DNA of 64,000 nucleotides from assembly GCA_963778185.1 (NCBI GenBank), contig CAVZTF010000004.1:558001-622000 (forward strand). The letters are read 5' to 3'. This document shows, piece after piece, positions 1 through 9,796 of this stretch. The notes below the pieces were generated by a model. It was not told the origin of the DNA. It did not search any database and saw nothing but the letters and a program-made list of their open reading frames with translations. A program made the position numbers and the translations under genes. Position 1 is the stretch's first letter, and every line of letters begins with the position of its first letter. Source of the stretch: RPQJ01 sp963778185. Lineage in GTDB: Bacteria > Pseudomonadota > Gammaproteobacteria > Steroidobacterales > Steroidobacteraceae.

Positions 1-453
1 CGCTTCAGCGTCGACGTGGGCGCAGTGCGCTACACGGAGCGATTCCGGCTGGATCAAGCCGTGTCGCCCGATGTATTGCGCGACGCCCTCGCCGCGGTAT
101 CCGCCGACCTGTCGCGGCTCGATGGCCGCCCGGCGCCCGATGCGTTGGTCGCCATGGGTGGCGCCACGACAAACATCACGGCAGTGAAGCACGGGCTCGC
201 CCGCTACGATCCGGACGTCGTGCAGGGAACGGTGCTCGAGCGGACGGAGATCGACCGGCAGATCGAGATCTACCGCTCGATGGACGCCGGGGCCCGCCGT
301 GGCATCACCGGCCTGCAGCCGAAGCGGGCGGAAGTCATCCTGGCGGGCGCGTGCATCATTCGCACCGTCATGGAAAAGCTCGGCAAGGAATCGCTCACCG
401 TCAGCGACCGCGGCCTGCGCCACGGCGTGCTGGCCGAGCGCTTCGAAATCTGA
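1..453 (+). CDS. Ppx/GppA family exopolyphosphatase or pppGpp phosphatase, C-terminal part
   Basis: The frame is open from base 1, so the N-terminal half lies outside the window and 150 codons remain. The glycine-rich MGGATTN segment and the terminal VSDRGLRHGVL block are typical of the second half of the ASKHA-fold Ppx/GppA domain, which removes terminal phosphates from polyphosphate or converts pppGpp to ppGpp. No C-terminal HD-like extension follows, so it is the short Ppx form. It is followed 13 bases later by a CYTH-like gene, probably in the same operon; both families are linked to polyphosphate. Whether it prefers polyP or pppGpp cannot be told from this fragment. Confidence 0.9.
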   Translation, partial: RFSVDVGAVRYTERFRLDQAVSPDVLRDALAAVSADLSRLDGRPAPDALVAMGGATTNITAVKHGLARYDPDVVQGTVLERTEIDRQIEIYRSMDAGARRGITGLQPKRAEVILAGACIIRTVMEKLGKESLTVSDRGLRHGVLAERFEI

Positions 454-466
454 AAGGAGCAAGGCA

Positions 467-1306
467 ATGACCGCAAGGAAGACCGCAAAGACGGCGAGGA
501 AGGCTGCAAGGCAGGACCCGGTCCCGGAACTCTCCCGCAGCCAGATCGGTGAGGTCCTGACGATCCTCAAGGATGTGAACAGCGTGGAGCTGAAAATGGT
601 CGCGCCGATGGAGACTCACCGCGCGACCGTCCGGAAGCTCGGTGTGGACCCAATCGAGGCCGAAGTGCGACAGGCCTATTTTTTCGACACGCCAAACCTC
701 GACCTGAACAAGGCTGGCGTGGTCGTGCGGGCCAGGCGCATCCAGGGTGGCGGGGGCGACACCGTCGTCAAGCTGCGGCCCGTGGACCCGGCGGCGATCG
801 ACAAGGAACTGCGTCGCTCGGCGAGTTTCAAGACCGAGGTCGACGCCGTGCCGGGTGGCTTCGTCTGCTCGGGGTCGTTCAAGGGACGTTGCACGGCCCA
901 GGAGGTCCTCGAGGCGGTCGAAGGCAAGGCGCCCCTCGACAGGCTGTTCTCCAAGGAGCAGCGCGCGTTCTACAAGGCGCATGCGCCCAAGGGCATCACG
1001 CTCGGTTCGCTGGCGACGTTCGGCCCGACGTTCGTGCTCAAGACGAGGCAGTGGGTAGAACGGCTCGATCGCCGGCTCGTCGTCGAGATGTGGCTGTTTC
1101 CGGATGGCTCCCGCAACCTGGAGATCTCGACGAAGGCCGAGCCTGCCGAGGCTTTCCAGGTCGCGCAGGCGACCAAGGCCTACCTCAGGGACATCGGTAT
1201 CGACCTGACCGGAAACCAGCAGACCAAGACCCGGGCCGCGATGGAGTTCTTCACGCCCGAGGTTCGTCTCAAGGCCACGCAGCGCAAGGCGCAACTCCGG
1301 GCCTGA
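467..1306 (+). CDS. CYTH-domain-like protein
   Basis: This is a 279-residue cytosolic protein with a basic, Lys/Arg/Ala-rich N-terminus of about 20 residues. The ATG at 467 has a good AGGAG ribosome site at 455-459; longer versions of the frame run into the upstream phosphatase gene and were discarded. A YFFDTPNLDL segment, a VVRARR strand and a VVKLRP strand follow the alternating charged-strand pattern of CYTH (triphosphate tunnel) proteins. CYTH enzymes hydrolyse or bind triphosphates and polyphosphate. Placement directly behind Ppx/GppA fits a polyphosphate role. The family call rests on pattern alone and the activity is unknown. Confidence 0.65.
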   Translation: MTARKTAKTARKAARQDPVPELSRSQIGEVLTILKDVNSVELKMVAPMETHRATVRKLGVDPIEAEVRQAYFFDTPNLDLNKAGVVVRARRIQGGGGDTVVKLRPVDPAAIDKELRRSASFKTEVDAVPGGFVCSGSFKGRCTAQEVLEAVEGKAPLDRLFSKEQRAFYKAHAPKGITLGSLATFGPTFVLKTRQWVERLDRRLVVEMWLFPDGSRNLEISTKAEPAEAFQVAQATKAYLRDIGIDLTGNQQTKTRAAMEFFTPEVRLKATQRKAQLRA

Positions 1307-1378
1307 GCGGAAAGCGGCGCCGGCGGGGGGGGCTAACTGGCCCCTCGTCGCTCGCCGACTCTGGCGCCCTGATTTTCG

Positions 1379-2776
1379 TCAGATCGCCTTCGAGAACCGC
1401 TGCTGCGCGGCTTGCGCTGCGGGCAGGTAGGCGTCGAACGCCATGCCGAGGTGGCGCAGCAGCAGTCGGCCAGCGGGCAGCACGCGCAGCCCGGGCGCTG
1501 CGAATTCGGCGAGGCCGTCCGCAACCAGCGGCTCGAGCGCCTGCAACTCGCTGGCGAAATAGCCGCGGAAGTCGATGCCGTGACGCGCGGCGGTCGCGTC
1601 GTAGTCGAGCACGCCGTAGCACATGATCTGCTGGATCACGTCGCGTCGGATGATGTCGTCGCGCGTGAGCGTGAGACCGCGGTGCACCGCGAGTTCGCCG
1701 CGGTCGAGCGCACCGTAGTACTCGGGGAGCGTCTTCAGGTTCTGCGCGAAGTTGTCGCCCACCTTGCCGATCGAGCTCACGCCGAGGCCGATCAGGTCGC
1801 AGTAGCCGCGCGTCGAGTAACCCTGGAAGTTGCGGTGCAGCGTGCCGTTGTGCTGCGCGATCACGAGCTCGTCCTGCGGCAGCGCAAAGTGGTCCATGCC
1901 GATGTAGACGTAGCCTGCGTCGATCAGTTTCTCGATGGTGAGCCCGAGCAGCGCGAGGCGCACCTCGGGCGTCGGCAGGTCGGCGGCGTTGAGTTGCCGC
2001 TGCGCCTTGAACATCTGCGGCAGGTGCGCGTAGGCATAGACGGCGAAGCGGTCGGGACGCGCCGAGAGCACGGTGTCGAGCGTCTTCGCGAAACCCTCGA
2101 GGTTCTGCTTCGGCAGGCCGTAGATGAGGTCCACGCTCACCGAGCCGAAGCCGAACTCGCGTGCCTCGCGGATCAGGCGCAGCGTATCGGGCACGGACTG
2201 GATGCGATTCACCGCCTCCTGCACCAGCGGGTCGAAGTCCTGGATGCCCAGGCTGCAGCGGTTGAAGCCGACGTTGGCGAGATCGCGCAGCGAATCGCGC
2301 GTGATGGTGCGCGGGTCGAGCTCGATCGAGTACTCGCGGCCCGCGTCCCTGGACAGCTTGAAGTGCGAGCCCAGCTTCTCGATCAGCCGGTCGATCTCGA
2401 GCGAGGTGAGGAAGGTGGGCGTGCCGCCGCCGAAGTGCAGTTGCTCCACCTCGCGGTCGCGGTCGTAGAGCTGGCCCTGCAGCTCGATCTCGCGGTGCAG
2501 CCGGTAGAGGTACGCCTCGGCCTTCTCGTGGTTGCGCGTGATGACCTTGGTGCATCCGCAGTAGAAGCAGGGGCTCGAGCAGAACGGGATGTGCACGTAC
2601 AGCGACAGGGGCCGCGGGATCGGGTCCTGGTTGCTGGCGATGGCCGCCGCGCGGTACTCGTTCAGGCCGAAGCGGTCCGTGAACTGCACGGCCGTCGGGT
2701 ACGACGTGTAGCGGGGCCCCGAGCGGTCGTAGCGGCGGATGAGGTCAGCGTCGAACTTGATCTGGTGCGAATCCAT
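1379..2776 (-). CDS. hemN: Oxygen-independent coproporphyrinogen III oxidase
   Basis: A radical-SAM enzyme that decarboxylates coproporphyrinogen III to protoporphyrinogen IX without oxygen, in cytosolic haem synthesis. The 465 residues are close to the usual length of about 457. The N-terminal GPRYTSYPTA signature precedes the Fe-S motif, in which CSSPCFYC is CX3CX2C, and HFGGGTP follows. The ATG at 2776 was chosen because the MDSHQIKFD start aligns with the family; a GTG at 2794 would add six residues. A near-perfect FNR/ANR-type palindrome lies about 64 bases upstream, consistent with induction at low oxygen, as known for hemN in other proteobacteria. Confidence 0.95.
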   Translation of the reverse strand: MDSHQIKFDADLIRRYDRSGPRYTSYPTAVQFTDRFGLNEYRAAAIASNQDPIPRPLSLYVHIPFCSSPCFYCGCTKVITRNHEKAEAYLYRLHREIELQGQLYDRDREVEQLHFGGGTPTFLTSLEIDRLIEKLGSHFKLSRDAGREYSIELDPRTITRDSLRDLANVGFNRCSLGIQDFDPLVQEAVNRIQSVPDTLRLIREAREFGFGSVSVDLIYGLPKQNLEGFAKTLDTVLSARPDRFAVYAYAHLPQMFKAQRQLNAADLPTPEVRLALLGLTIEKLIDAGYVYIGMDHFALPQDELVIAQHNGTLHRNFQGYSTRGYCDLIGLGVSSIGKVGDNFAQNLKTLPEYYGALDRGELAVHRGLTLTRDDIIRRDVIQQIMCYGVLDYDATAARHGIDFRGYFASELQALEPLVADGLAEFAAPGLRVLPAGRLLLRHLGMAFDAYLPAAQAAQQRFSKAI

Positions 2777-2830
2777 CTTGTTCCCTGGGAGCACGCGCGC
2801 GACGAGCCTGCGCCGGGCCGCTCCCCCTTG

Positions 2831-2848
2831 CCTTGACGTGCGTCAAGG
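2831..2848. promoter_or_regulatory. FNR/ANR/DNR-type palindromic box upstream of hemN
   Basis: An 18-base perfect palindrome, CCTTGACG-TG-CGTCAAGG. Its core TTGAC-N4-GTCAA differs from the FNR/ANR consensus TTGAT-N4-ATCAA by one symmetric base. It is centred about 64 bases upstream of the hemN start and about 150 bases upstream of the divergent ferredoxin-NADP reductase gene. A box near -41.5 would give a short hemN leader. Regulation is inferred. Confidence 0.7.
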
Positions 2849-2989
2849 ATGGGAATCCGCGGCTCCGGGGCAAGCGGTACATGCCGAAGGATAGTAGGGG
2901 GAGGGGGCCGGGGGGAAGCGCGGCGGGGAGGGAGGTCGGCAATCCGCTAGAATGCCGCCCTTGCGCCGCAAGATTTCCGGAGACCGAGC

Positions 2990-4051
2990 GTGACTTCCAC
3001 TGAATCTGCCGTCCCGGCCGCGGGCGGCCCGATCGCCGCCGATGCGGTCATCGTCGGGGCGGGCCCTGCCGGGCTGTTCCAGGTCTTCGAGCTGGGGCTG
3101 CTCGGTATCAAGTCGCACGTCATCGACACCCTGAAGCACCCCGGCGGGCAGTGCGCCGAGCTTTACCCGGACAAGCCGATCTACGACATCCCGGCGCTGC
3201 CGGTGTGCGGCGCACAGGAGCTCGTCGACCGCCTCGTGCAGCAGATCCAGCCCTTCGAGCCGCGGTTCCACTTCGGCGAGGAGGTCGTGACCCTCGGGCG
3301 GCGCGACGACGGCACCTTCCTCCTCGTGACCTCGGCGGGCACGCAGTTCGTCGCCCGGGCCGTGGTGATCGCCGCCGGGCTCGGCTCCTTCCAGCCCCGG
3401 CGGCTGGGCGTCGAGGGGGTCGAAACCTTCGAGGACCTGCAGGTCCACTACCGCGTGCGCAACGCGTCCACCTTCCACGGCCAGCGGCTGGTGATCTTCG
3501 GCGGCGGCGATTCCGCGCTCGACTGGGTGATCGACCTGACCGGCAAGGCGAAGAGCATCGTCCACGTGCACCGGCGGCCCGAGTTCAAGGCCGCGCCCGC
3601 GTCCGTGGCCCGCATGCAGCAGCTGGTGGCCGAGGGGCGCATGGTCTACGTCGAGGGCGTCGCAACGGCCCTGCGCGCGGCGGACGGGCGGCTCACGGGC
3701 ATCACGGTGAAAGGCACCGACGGCGCGCTGCGGGATCTCGATGCCGACCACGTGCTCGCGTTCTTCGGGCTGCATCCCAGGCTTGGGCCCATCGCCGAGT
3801 GGGGCTTCGAGCTCGACAAGAAGGCGATCAAGGTCGACACGGCGAAGTTCCAGACCAGCGTGCCCGGCATCTACGCGATCGGCGACATCAACACCTATCC
3901 CGGCAAGAAGAAGCTGATCCTGAGCGGGTTCCACGAGGCGGCGCTCGCGGCCTTCGCGATTGCCGAGCAGCTCAATCCGGCGAAGAAGGTCCACCTGCAG
4001 TACACCACCACGAGCCCGATCATGCAGAAGCGGCTTGGCGTCAACGGTTGA
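2990..4051 (+). CDS. Ferredoxin-NADP(+) reductase, thioredoxin-reductase-like type
   Basis: A 353-residue flavoprotein. A dinucleotide-binding GAGPAG motif for FAD lies near residue 23. A second GGGDSALD motif, around residue 168, binds NADPH. A C-terminal GDINTYPG motif contacts FAD. The redox-active CxxC of thioredoxin reductase is absent, as expected for the YumC/TrxR-like ferredoxin-NADP reductases that pass electrons between NADPH and ferredoxin or flavodoxin. The start is the GTG at 2990, with GGAG at 2979-2982; an ATG at 2952 is out of frame. It is divergent from hemN, and the two genes share the intergenic FNR-like box. Confidence 0.9.
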   Translation: MTSTESAVPAAGGPIAADAVIVGAGPAGLFQVFELGLLGIKSHVIDTLKHPGGQCAELYPDKPIYDIPALPVCGAQELVDRLVQQIQPFEPRFHFGEEVVTLGRRDDGTFLLVTSAGTQFVARAVVIAAGLGSFQPRRLGVEGVETFEDLQVHYRVRNASTFHGQRLVIFGGGDSALDWVIDLTGKAKSIVHVHRRPEFKAAPASVARMQQLVAEGRMVYVEGVATALRAADGRLTGITVKGTDGALRDLDADHVLAFFGLHPRLGPIAEWGFELDKKAIKVDTAKFQTSVPGIYAIGDINTYPGKKKLILSGFHEAALAAFAIAEQLNPAKKVHLQYTTTSPIMQKRLGVNG

Positions 4052-4073
4052 GCCGGCGCCCGGTCGACCTGCC

Positions 4074-4937
4074 ATGCGCCCCGTGAAGACCGTGCTTGCG
4101 GACCTGCTGCGGCTGCTCGAGCTCGAGCGGCTGGAGGTCAACCTGTTCCGCGGCGAGAGCCGCGATATCGGCAGCCCGCAGGTGTTCGGCGGCCAGGTGC
4201 TCGGCCAGGCGCTCGTGGCCGCGAGCGCGACGGCCGACGGCCGCCTCGTGCACTCGCTGCACGCCTACTTCCTGCGCCGCGGCGACTTCAATGCCCCGAT
4301 CGTCTACGAGGTGGACCGCAGCCTCAAGGGCACCAGCTTCTCGAACCGGCGCGTGGTGGCGATCCAGAACGGCCAGCAGATTTTCCACATGTCGGCGTCC
4401 TTCCAGGTCGAGGAAGAGGGGCCGGATCACCAGGTGCCGGCGCCGAGCGTCACGCTTCCCGAGGAGTTGCCCGACCTCGCCGTGGAGATGCGCAAGTGCC
4501 TGAACGACCTGCCGGAGGAGAAGCGGCGCTTCTGGTCGCTCGAGCGGCCGTTCGAGTTCCGCTCGGTCGAGGCGTTGCGGGCGGGTGAGCCGGGACCGGG
4601 CGTCCACCACATGTGGTTCCGTCTCAGCGGCGACGCCCCCGACGACCAGGCGCTGCAACGCTGCCTGCTCGCGTACATGTCGGATTTCCACCTGCTCGAG
4701 ACCGCGACCCTGCCGCACGGCCTGTCGCACCCCTCGGGTGACGTGATGCTTGCGAGCCTCGACCACGCGATGTGGTTCCACCGGCCGCTGCGCCTCTCGG
4801 ACTGGCACCTCTACGCACTCGTGAGCCCGAGCAGCTCGGGGTCGCGCGGGCTCGCATTCGGGCGCATCTTCGACCGGCAGGGAAGGCTGGTCGCGAGCAC
4901 GGCGCAGGAAGGCCTGATGAGGGTCAGGCGCTCCTGA
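4074..4937 (+). CDS. tesB: Acyl-CoA thioesterase II (TesB family)
   Basis: A cytosolic double-hotdog thioesterase that hydrolyses medium and long acyl-CoA to free acid and CoA. The 287 residues match the family length. The GGQVLGQAL segment, LDHAMWFHRP (with the catalytic Asp), the following serine-rich turn and the terminal QEGLMR (catalytic Gln) match E. coli TesB closely. The ATG at 4074 starts 22 bases after the reductase stop, so the two may be co-transcribed. No physiological link to the reductase is evident. Confidence 0.93.
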   Translation: MRPVKTVLADLLRLLELERLEVNLFRGESRDIGSPQVFGGQVLGQALVAASATADGRLVHSLHAYFLRRGDFNAPIVYEVDRSLKGTSFSNRRVVAIQNGQQIFHMSASFQVEEEGPDHQVPAPSVTLPEELPDLAVEMRKCLNDLPEEKRRFWSLERPFEFRSVEALRAGEPGPGVHHMWFRLSGDAPDDQALQRCLLAYMSDFHLLETATLPHGLSHPSGDVMLASLDHAMWFHRPLRLSDWHLYALVSPSSSGSRGLAFGRIFDRQGRLVASTAQEGLMRVRRS

Positions 4938-4967
4938 AGCCGGCGCACTGCTGCGGCGACGCCAGGA

Positions 4968-7900
4968 CTACTGCAGTCCCAGCTCGAACCGTACCTTGCC
5001 GTCCTGCGCCGCCACCTTGCCGTTCCTGCTCAGGAACACACGGGTCGGCTCGAGTCCGCTGTCGCCGAGCAGCACGCGCTGAATCGCCTCGGCGCGTGCC
5101 TGGCCGAGCGCATCGACCTGCTCATCCGTGACGGACACGCGCGCACGTGCTTCCTTCACCAGGAACTCGATCTCGACGTTCTCGCGGAGCGCCTTCGCTG
5201 CCGCGCGAGGCATGCCATCGGGCGGAGCGGGCGGCTCAGGCGTCGCGGGCACCGGTCCGCCCTGGCGCTCGAGCAAGGCCTCCAGCGCGGCGATCTTCTG
5301 CTTCGGCTCGAGGGTGTCGAACGAGGGCGCGGGCGCCTGATCGTCGGCCTTCCGGCCCAGCGTGGTGACCACCGATGCAGCCAGCTGCTGCTCATATGCG
5401 CGATCGGCCAGCGCGGCCTTGTCGAGTTCCGCCACGACGCCCATCGGCACGTCCAGCTTGATGTCTGGCTTCTCGATGAGGCCCCTGGCGAGCGTCGCGA
5501 GGCTCGCGGCCGTCACGGCCGGCACGGTCGCGTCGCCGGGCGCAAAGTCCACGAACTGCGCTTCCTCCGCGCCGGCGAACAGCGAGCCGAGCAGGGCGAA
5601 TGGCGCAGTGACGGCCTTCACGATGATGTTCTTGATGATCTGCCAGACGATGGGCCCGATGCGGAACGCCGGGTCATCGAGCGTGCCCGTGACCGGCACG
5701 TCGAGATTGATGACGCCGTGCCGGTCGCGCAGCAAGGCGGTGGCGAACTTCACCGGCAGGGATGCCTCGCCCTTGTTCGCCGTCGCCTCGCCCCACTCGA
5801 GCTGGTCGATACGGATGTTGTGGCTCGCATCGAGCTTGCGGTCCTCGACCCGGTAGTGCAGCTGGGTCGTCAGCTTGCCCTTGGCGATGTTGTACCCGGC
5901 GAGGCGCCCCGAGTAGGGGTTGAAGACCGGCAGCGAGATGTTCTCGAAGTCGAGGCCGATGTCCGTGTAGCGGTCGAAGGCGAACGGTTGCAGCTCGCCG
6001 GCGATCGAGACCGGGGAGAACTCGCCCAGGTTGCCCTTCAGGTCCACCGTCGCACGCGAGTCGTAGGCCGAGGAGATCCCGCGGATGGTTCCCTGCAGGT
6101 CCTGCACGTCGGCTGAGAAATTCGGTTCCACGAAGTAGTCCGAGAAGTTCATGCGGCCGCCGTCGATGCGCACCTCTCGTACCCGGATCGGGAAGGTCTC
6201 CGGTCCGGGCGCGGCGCGGGGGGGCGGTGCAGCCTGGGCACCGGCGGCCTTGCGTGCCCTGGCGGCCGTCTTCTCTGCCGCCTTCGATTCCTTCTCGCGG
6301 CGCCGCTTCTCCGCCGGCGACGACGCCGCTTCGGCCGCCGCCGCAGCGCGGCGTGCCTCGAGTGCGGTCGCCGTGCCCTGCGGGTCCAGCACGGCCGCCA
6401 GGTTCACGACCTGCTCCTCGCTGACGATGACCCGGGCGTAAGGGCCATGCACCAGCACGCGGTCGATCGTCAACGCTTCTGGGCCGAGGTCGAGGCGGAG
6501 TTTCTGCAGTTGCAGGCGCCGGAAGTTGACGAAGTCCTGTTTCATCGCGTTGTCGATCGACTTGAAGCCGTCGATGGCGATGTCGCCGGCGAAGGAGATC
6601 TCCGGGCCCGGCTGGTCGGCGGGGACAAGCTGCGCCTTGCCCCTGACGCCGAGCGTACCCTCCGTGATGGTGAGATCCGCCAGCGGCAGGATGTACGGCT
6701 GCAGGATCTGCATGCGAGCCTTCTCGAGCGAAACGTCGAGGTCGGCCGCAAGCGGCTCAGGGGTGATCGTGCCGCCCATGTCGAGCAGCGCCTGGCCGTT
6801 GATCGTCGCCTTCAGGGTGACCGGCAGCGGCTTGGCCAGGTCCAGGCTCGCATCGCTCACCAATGCGTACAGCGGCGCAACCACGAACTTCTTTACCGGA
6901 TCGGACATCCGGTCCTCGAAGTCGATCGCCGCGCCGGTCAGCTCGACGCTGGCGATGTCGAGCGTCCACGGAGCGGCGGCCCCCGCTCCTGTCGCGGCTG
7001 CAGCCTCGGCGGACGGCCTGGACGGCACTGGAACGAACAACTGCTCGAGGTTGACTGACCCGTCCTGCGACATCCACGCCTGCGCCTTGAGGCCGGCGAT
7101 GGAGACCCTCGACACAGTGACGGTCTGGGCCGGCAGCGCCACGGCGGTGCCGGTCACGCCCACGCTCGGGATCTCGACCCAGTCCGCATCAGCGCCGCGC
7201 GGGCGCAGCTTCGTCCCGGTGACATCGATCTGCGGAAGCTGGACCTCGAGGGTCAACACGTCGCCCAGTGTCATCCGGTAACTGCCGGCGATCTGCGCGA
7301 GCCCGGAGCTCACGACGAAGGGCAGGGCGTCGCCGAGGAACTCGGCCACCCCCGGCGCGCTCACGTTGCCCAGCACGAACTCGCCGTGCGACGCGATCTC
7401 GGGCTCGAGCGCGAAGTTGCCCTTCCACTCGACGGACTCGTCGTCCGCGGTACGCGCAGCGAAGCTGAAATCCCCGCCCTCGCGCGTCGTCCGGAAGTCC
7501 TTGAGGGTGAAGGTCGCGCCGCTGCCCTTGCGCTCGAAGGGCCTGCTGCGCGACAGGTCCAGGTAATCGACCTTCCCGTTCTCGACGGAGAAGGACTGCA
7601 GCCAGAGTGCGGGCAGGCCGGTTTCCTCTTCCTCCGGGTCTTCCTCGAGCGCGAGATCGGCGAGATTGATGCGGCCGTCGGGCCTCACCACGGCCGCCAC
7701 GGAAAATGACTGCAGGGTCACGTCCCTGAAGATGAAGGATCGTCGCCAGAGCGACGCCAACTCGAAATCCGCGAAGAATCGCGCGAATCCGAGCATCGGC
7801 GTGCCGTCCGCGTCGGGCAGCGACAGGTCCTTGATTTCGAGTTGCAGCTTGAAGGGCTGCACGCGCACTTCGCCGACGGCGAGTTCCCGCCCGTATTCCT

Positions 7901-8033
7901 CCTGTACGAACTTCCGGGCCTGGTCGCGCACGATCCCCGGCGCCACCTTGAAACCGAGCAGCGCATAGAGGCCGACGAGGCCGGCGACGATCGCGCCGGC
8001 CCAGAGGACCCTGGACTTCAGGACGGCTGGCAC
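4968..8033 (-). CDS. AsmA-like DUF748 envelope protein
   Basis: A 1021-residue protein with one N-terminal membrane helix (about residues 9-28) followed by a long periplasmic body rich in beta strands, as in AsmA/YhdP-like proteins now thought to bridge the envelope and move phospholipid. Repeated blocks (VRPDGRINLADL, SQDGSVNLEQL and a third NLAAVLDPQG) are typical of DUF748. A charged Ala/Lys/Arg insert lies near residues 550-600, and the C-terminus carries a segment of about 60 residues (LGQARAEAIQRVL) common to this family. The start is a GTG with only a weak ribosome site, 13 bases after the aqpZ stop. Lipid transport is inferred from the family. Confidence 0.8.
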   Translation of the reverse strand: MPAVLKSRVLWAGAIVAGLVGLYALLGFKVAPGIVRDQARKFVQEEYGRELAVGEVRVQPFKLQLEIKDLSLPDADGTPMLGFARFFADFELASLWRRSFIFRDVTLQSFSVAAVVRPDGRINLADLALEEDPEEEETGLPALWLQSFSVENGKVDYLDLSRSRPFERKGSGATFTLKDFRTTREGGDFSFAARTADDESVEWKGNFALEPEIASHGEFVLGNVSAPGVAEFLGDALPFVVSSGLAQIAGSYRMTLGDVLTLEVQLPQIDVTGTKLRPRGADADWVEIPSVGVTGTAVALPAQTVTVSRVSIAGLKAQAWMSQDGSVNLEQLFVPVPSRPSAEAAAATGAGAAAPWTLDIASVELTGAAIDFEDRMSDPVKKFVVAPLYALVSDASLDLAKPLPVTLKATINGQALLDMGGTITPEPLAADLDVSLEKARMQILQPYILPLADLTITEGTLGVRGKAQLVPADQPGPEISFAGDIAIDGFKSIDNAMKQDFVNFRRLQLQKLRLDLGPEALTIDRVLVHGPYARVIVSEEQVVNLAAVLDPQGTATALEARRAAAAAEAASSPAEKRRREKESKAAEKTAARARKAAGAQAAPPPRAAPGPETFPIRVREVRIDGGRMNFSDYFVEPNFSADVQDLQGTIRGISSAYDSRATVDLKGNLGEFSPVSIAGELQPFAFDRYTDIGLDFENISLPVFNPYSGRLAGYNIAKGKLTTQLHYRVEDRKLDASHNIRIDQLEWGEATANKGEASLPVKFATALLRDRHGVINLDVPVTGTLDDPAFRIGPIVWQIIKNIIVKAVTAPFALLGSLFAGAEEAQFVDFAPGDATVPAVTAASLATLARGLIEKPDIKLDVPMGVVAELDKAALADRAYEQQLAASVVTTLGRKADDQAPAPSFDTLEPKQKIAALEALLERQGGPVPATPEPPAPPDGMPRAAAKALRENVEIEFLVKEARARVSVTDEQVDALGQARAEAIQRVLLGDSGLEPTRVFLSRNGKVAAQDGKVRFELGLQ

Positions 8034-8046
8034 GGCGGCCGCCGGC

Positions 8047-8742
<696 letters not shown>

Positions 8743-8800
8743 GATCGATCCTCTATTGTTTGCTTCGACTGGTTGATCACCCCTACCCCCGCCGCCAAGC

Positions 8801-9796
8801 CTAACCAGCCGCGGCTGCCCCGGGCAAGGGATTTCGGTCCGCCTCGAGGCCGGCCCAGGCCTCGACGATGCGATTCAGGATCCGATTGAACTGCGCCGGC
8901 GCCTCGAGCATCGGGAAATGCCCGACGCCCGCGATCGGCACGAGGCGGAAACGTGGCTCGAACTGCCGGATCGCCGCCTCGTCGGTGGGATGGCCGGCCG
9001 AATTGACCGCGACGATCGGCACGTCCAGGTCCTCGACGGCCGACCTGTAGTCCATGGCGAGCAGGCCGAGCACTGCGGGAATGGCGATCTTGGGCGGGGC
9101 TGCGGACATGTCGTCAACGATCCACTGTTTCAGGATCGGGTCGGTCCTGTCCGTGAAGAAGTTCTGGCTGACGAATTCCGCCGTGGTCGCCGCGAAATCG
9201 GCTCTCATCTTCTCGATGACCGGCTCGAACTGCTCCCTTGGCGCCGGCGCCGCGATCTCTCGCAGCGTGTCCACCCCGACGATACCGATGACCTTGCCCG
9301 GGAGGCGGCGCGCGGCCTCGAGCACCACGGGTCCACCCATCGAATGGCCGACCAGGATGACGCGTGGACTGCCCACCGCCTCGACGACGGCAGCGACGTC
9401 CGCGCCGAAGTTGGCGATGGACCAGTCCTTGCGGCTCTGCTCGCCGGACTTCCCGTGGCCCGCGAGGTCGAGCGTCACCACCGTGTAACGCACGGCGAAC
9501 TCGTTCAGTTGCGGGTCCCAGTAGCCCGAGTCGCAGGACCAACCGTGCACGAACACGATCGCGGGCGCGCCGCTGCCGTAGACGCGGTAGCGGATCGCGG
9601 TGGCGTCTGCTGCCAGCGACTTGACCGTGCCCTCGCGCGCCACGACCTGCGGCGGCGCAGGAGGGGGCGCCTGCGCAGCGGGCTCGGCGGGCACGGTCGT
9701 CGCCCCGTTAGCGGGCGCCGGCTCGCGCGAGCAACTGGCGGTGAGGATGAGGCCGGCGATGAAAAAGGGCAGCGTCCCCGTCTTGAGCGTTTTCAT
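8801..9796 (-). CDS. Alpha/beta hydrolase, predicted lipoprotein
   Basis: A 331-residue alpha/beta-hydrolase with a type II signal peptide: a lysine-containing n-region, a hydrophobic core and the lipobox LTASC (Cys about residue 22), followed by a Pro/Ala-rich linker to about residue 52. The oxyanion FVHGWSCD, the nucleophile elbow GHSMGG, the acid in the VPIVAVNS region and the late histidine in GVGHFPM complete a hydrolase triad. It would be anchored to a membrane facing the periplasm. Its ATG abuts the stop of the upstream flavoprotein with no gap, implying coupling. The substrate is unknown. Confidence 0.85.
   Translation of the reverse strand: MKTLKTGTLPFFIAGLILTASCSREPAPANGATTVPAEPAAQAPPPAPPQVVAREGTVKSLAADATAIRYRVYGSGAPAIVFVHGWSCDSGYWDPQLNEFAVRYTVVTLDLAGHGKSGEQSRKDWSIANFGADVAAVVEAVGSPRVILVGHSMGGPVVLEAARRLPGKVIGIVGVDTLREIAAPAPREQFEPVIEKMRADFAATTAEFVSQNFFTDRTDPILKQWIVDDMSAAPPKIAIPAVLGLLAMDYRSAVEDLDVPIVAVNSAGHPTDEAAIRQFEPRFRLVPIAGVGHFPMLEAPAQFNRILNRIVEAWAGLEADRNPLPGAAAAG

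Noticed and set aside
299..466. Longer N-terminus for the CYTH-like protein
   Set aside because: It would overlap the conserved end of the Ppx/GppA gene, and the ATG at 467 has a good ribosome site.
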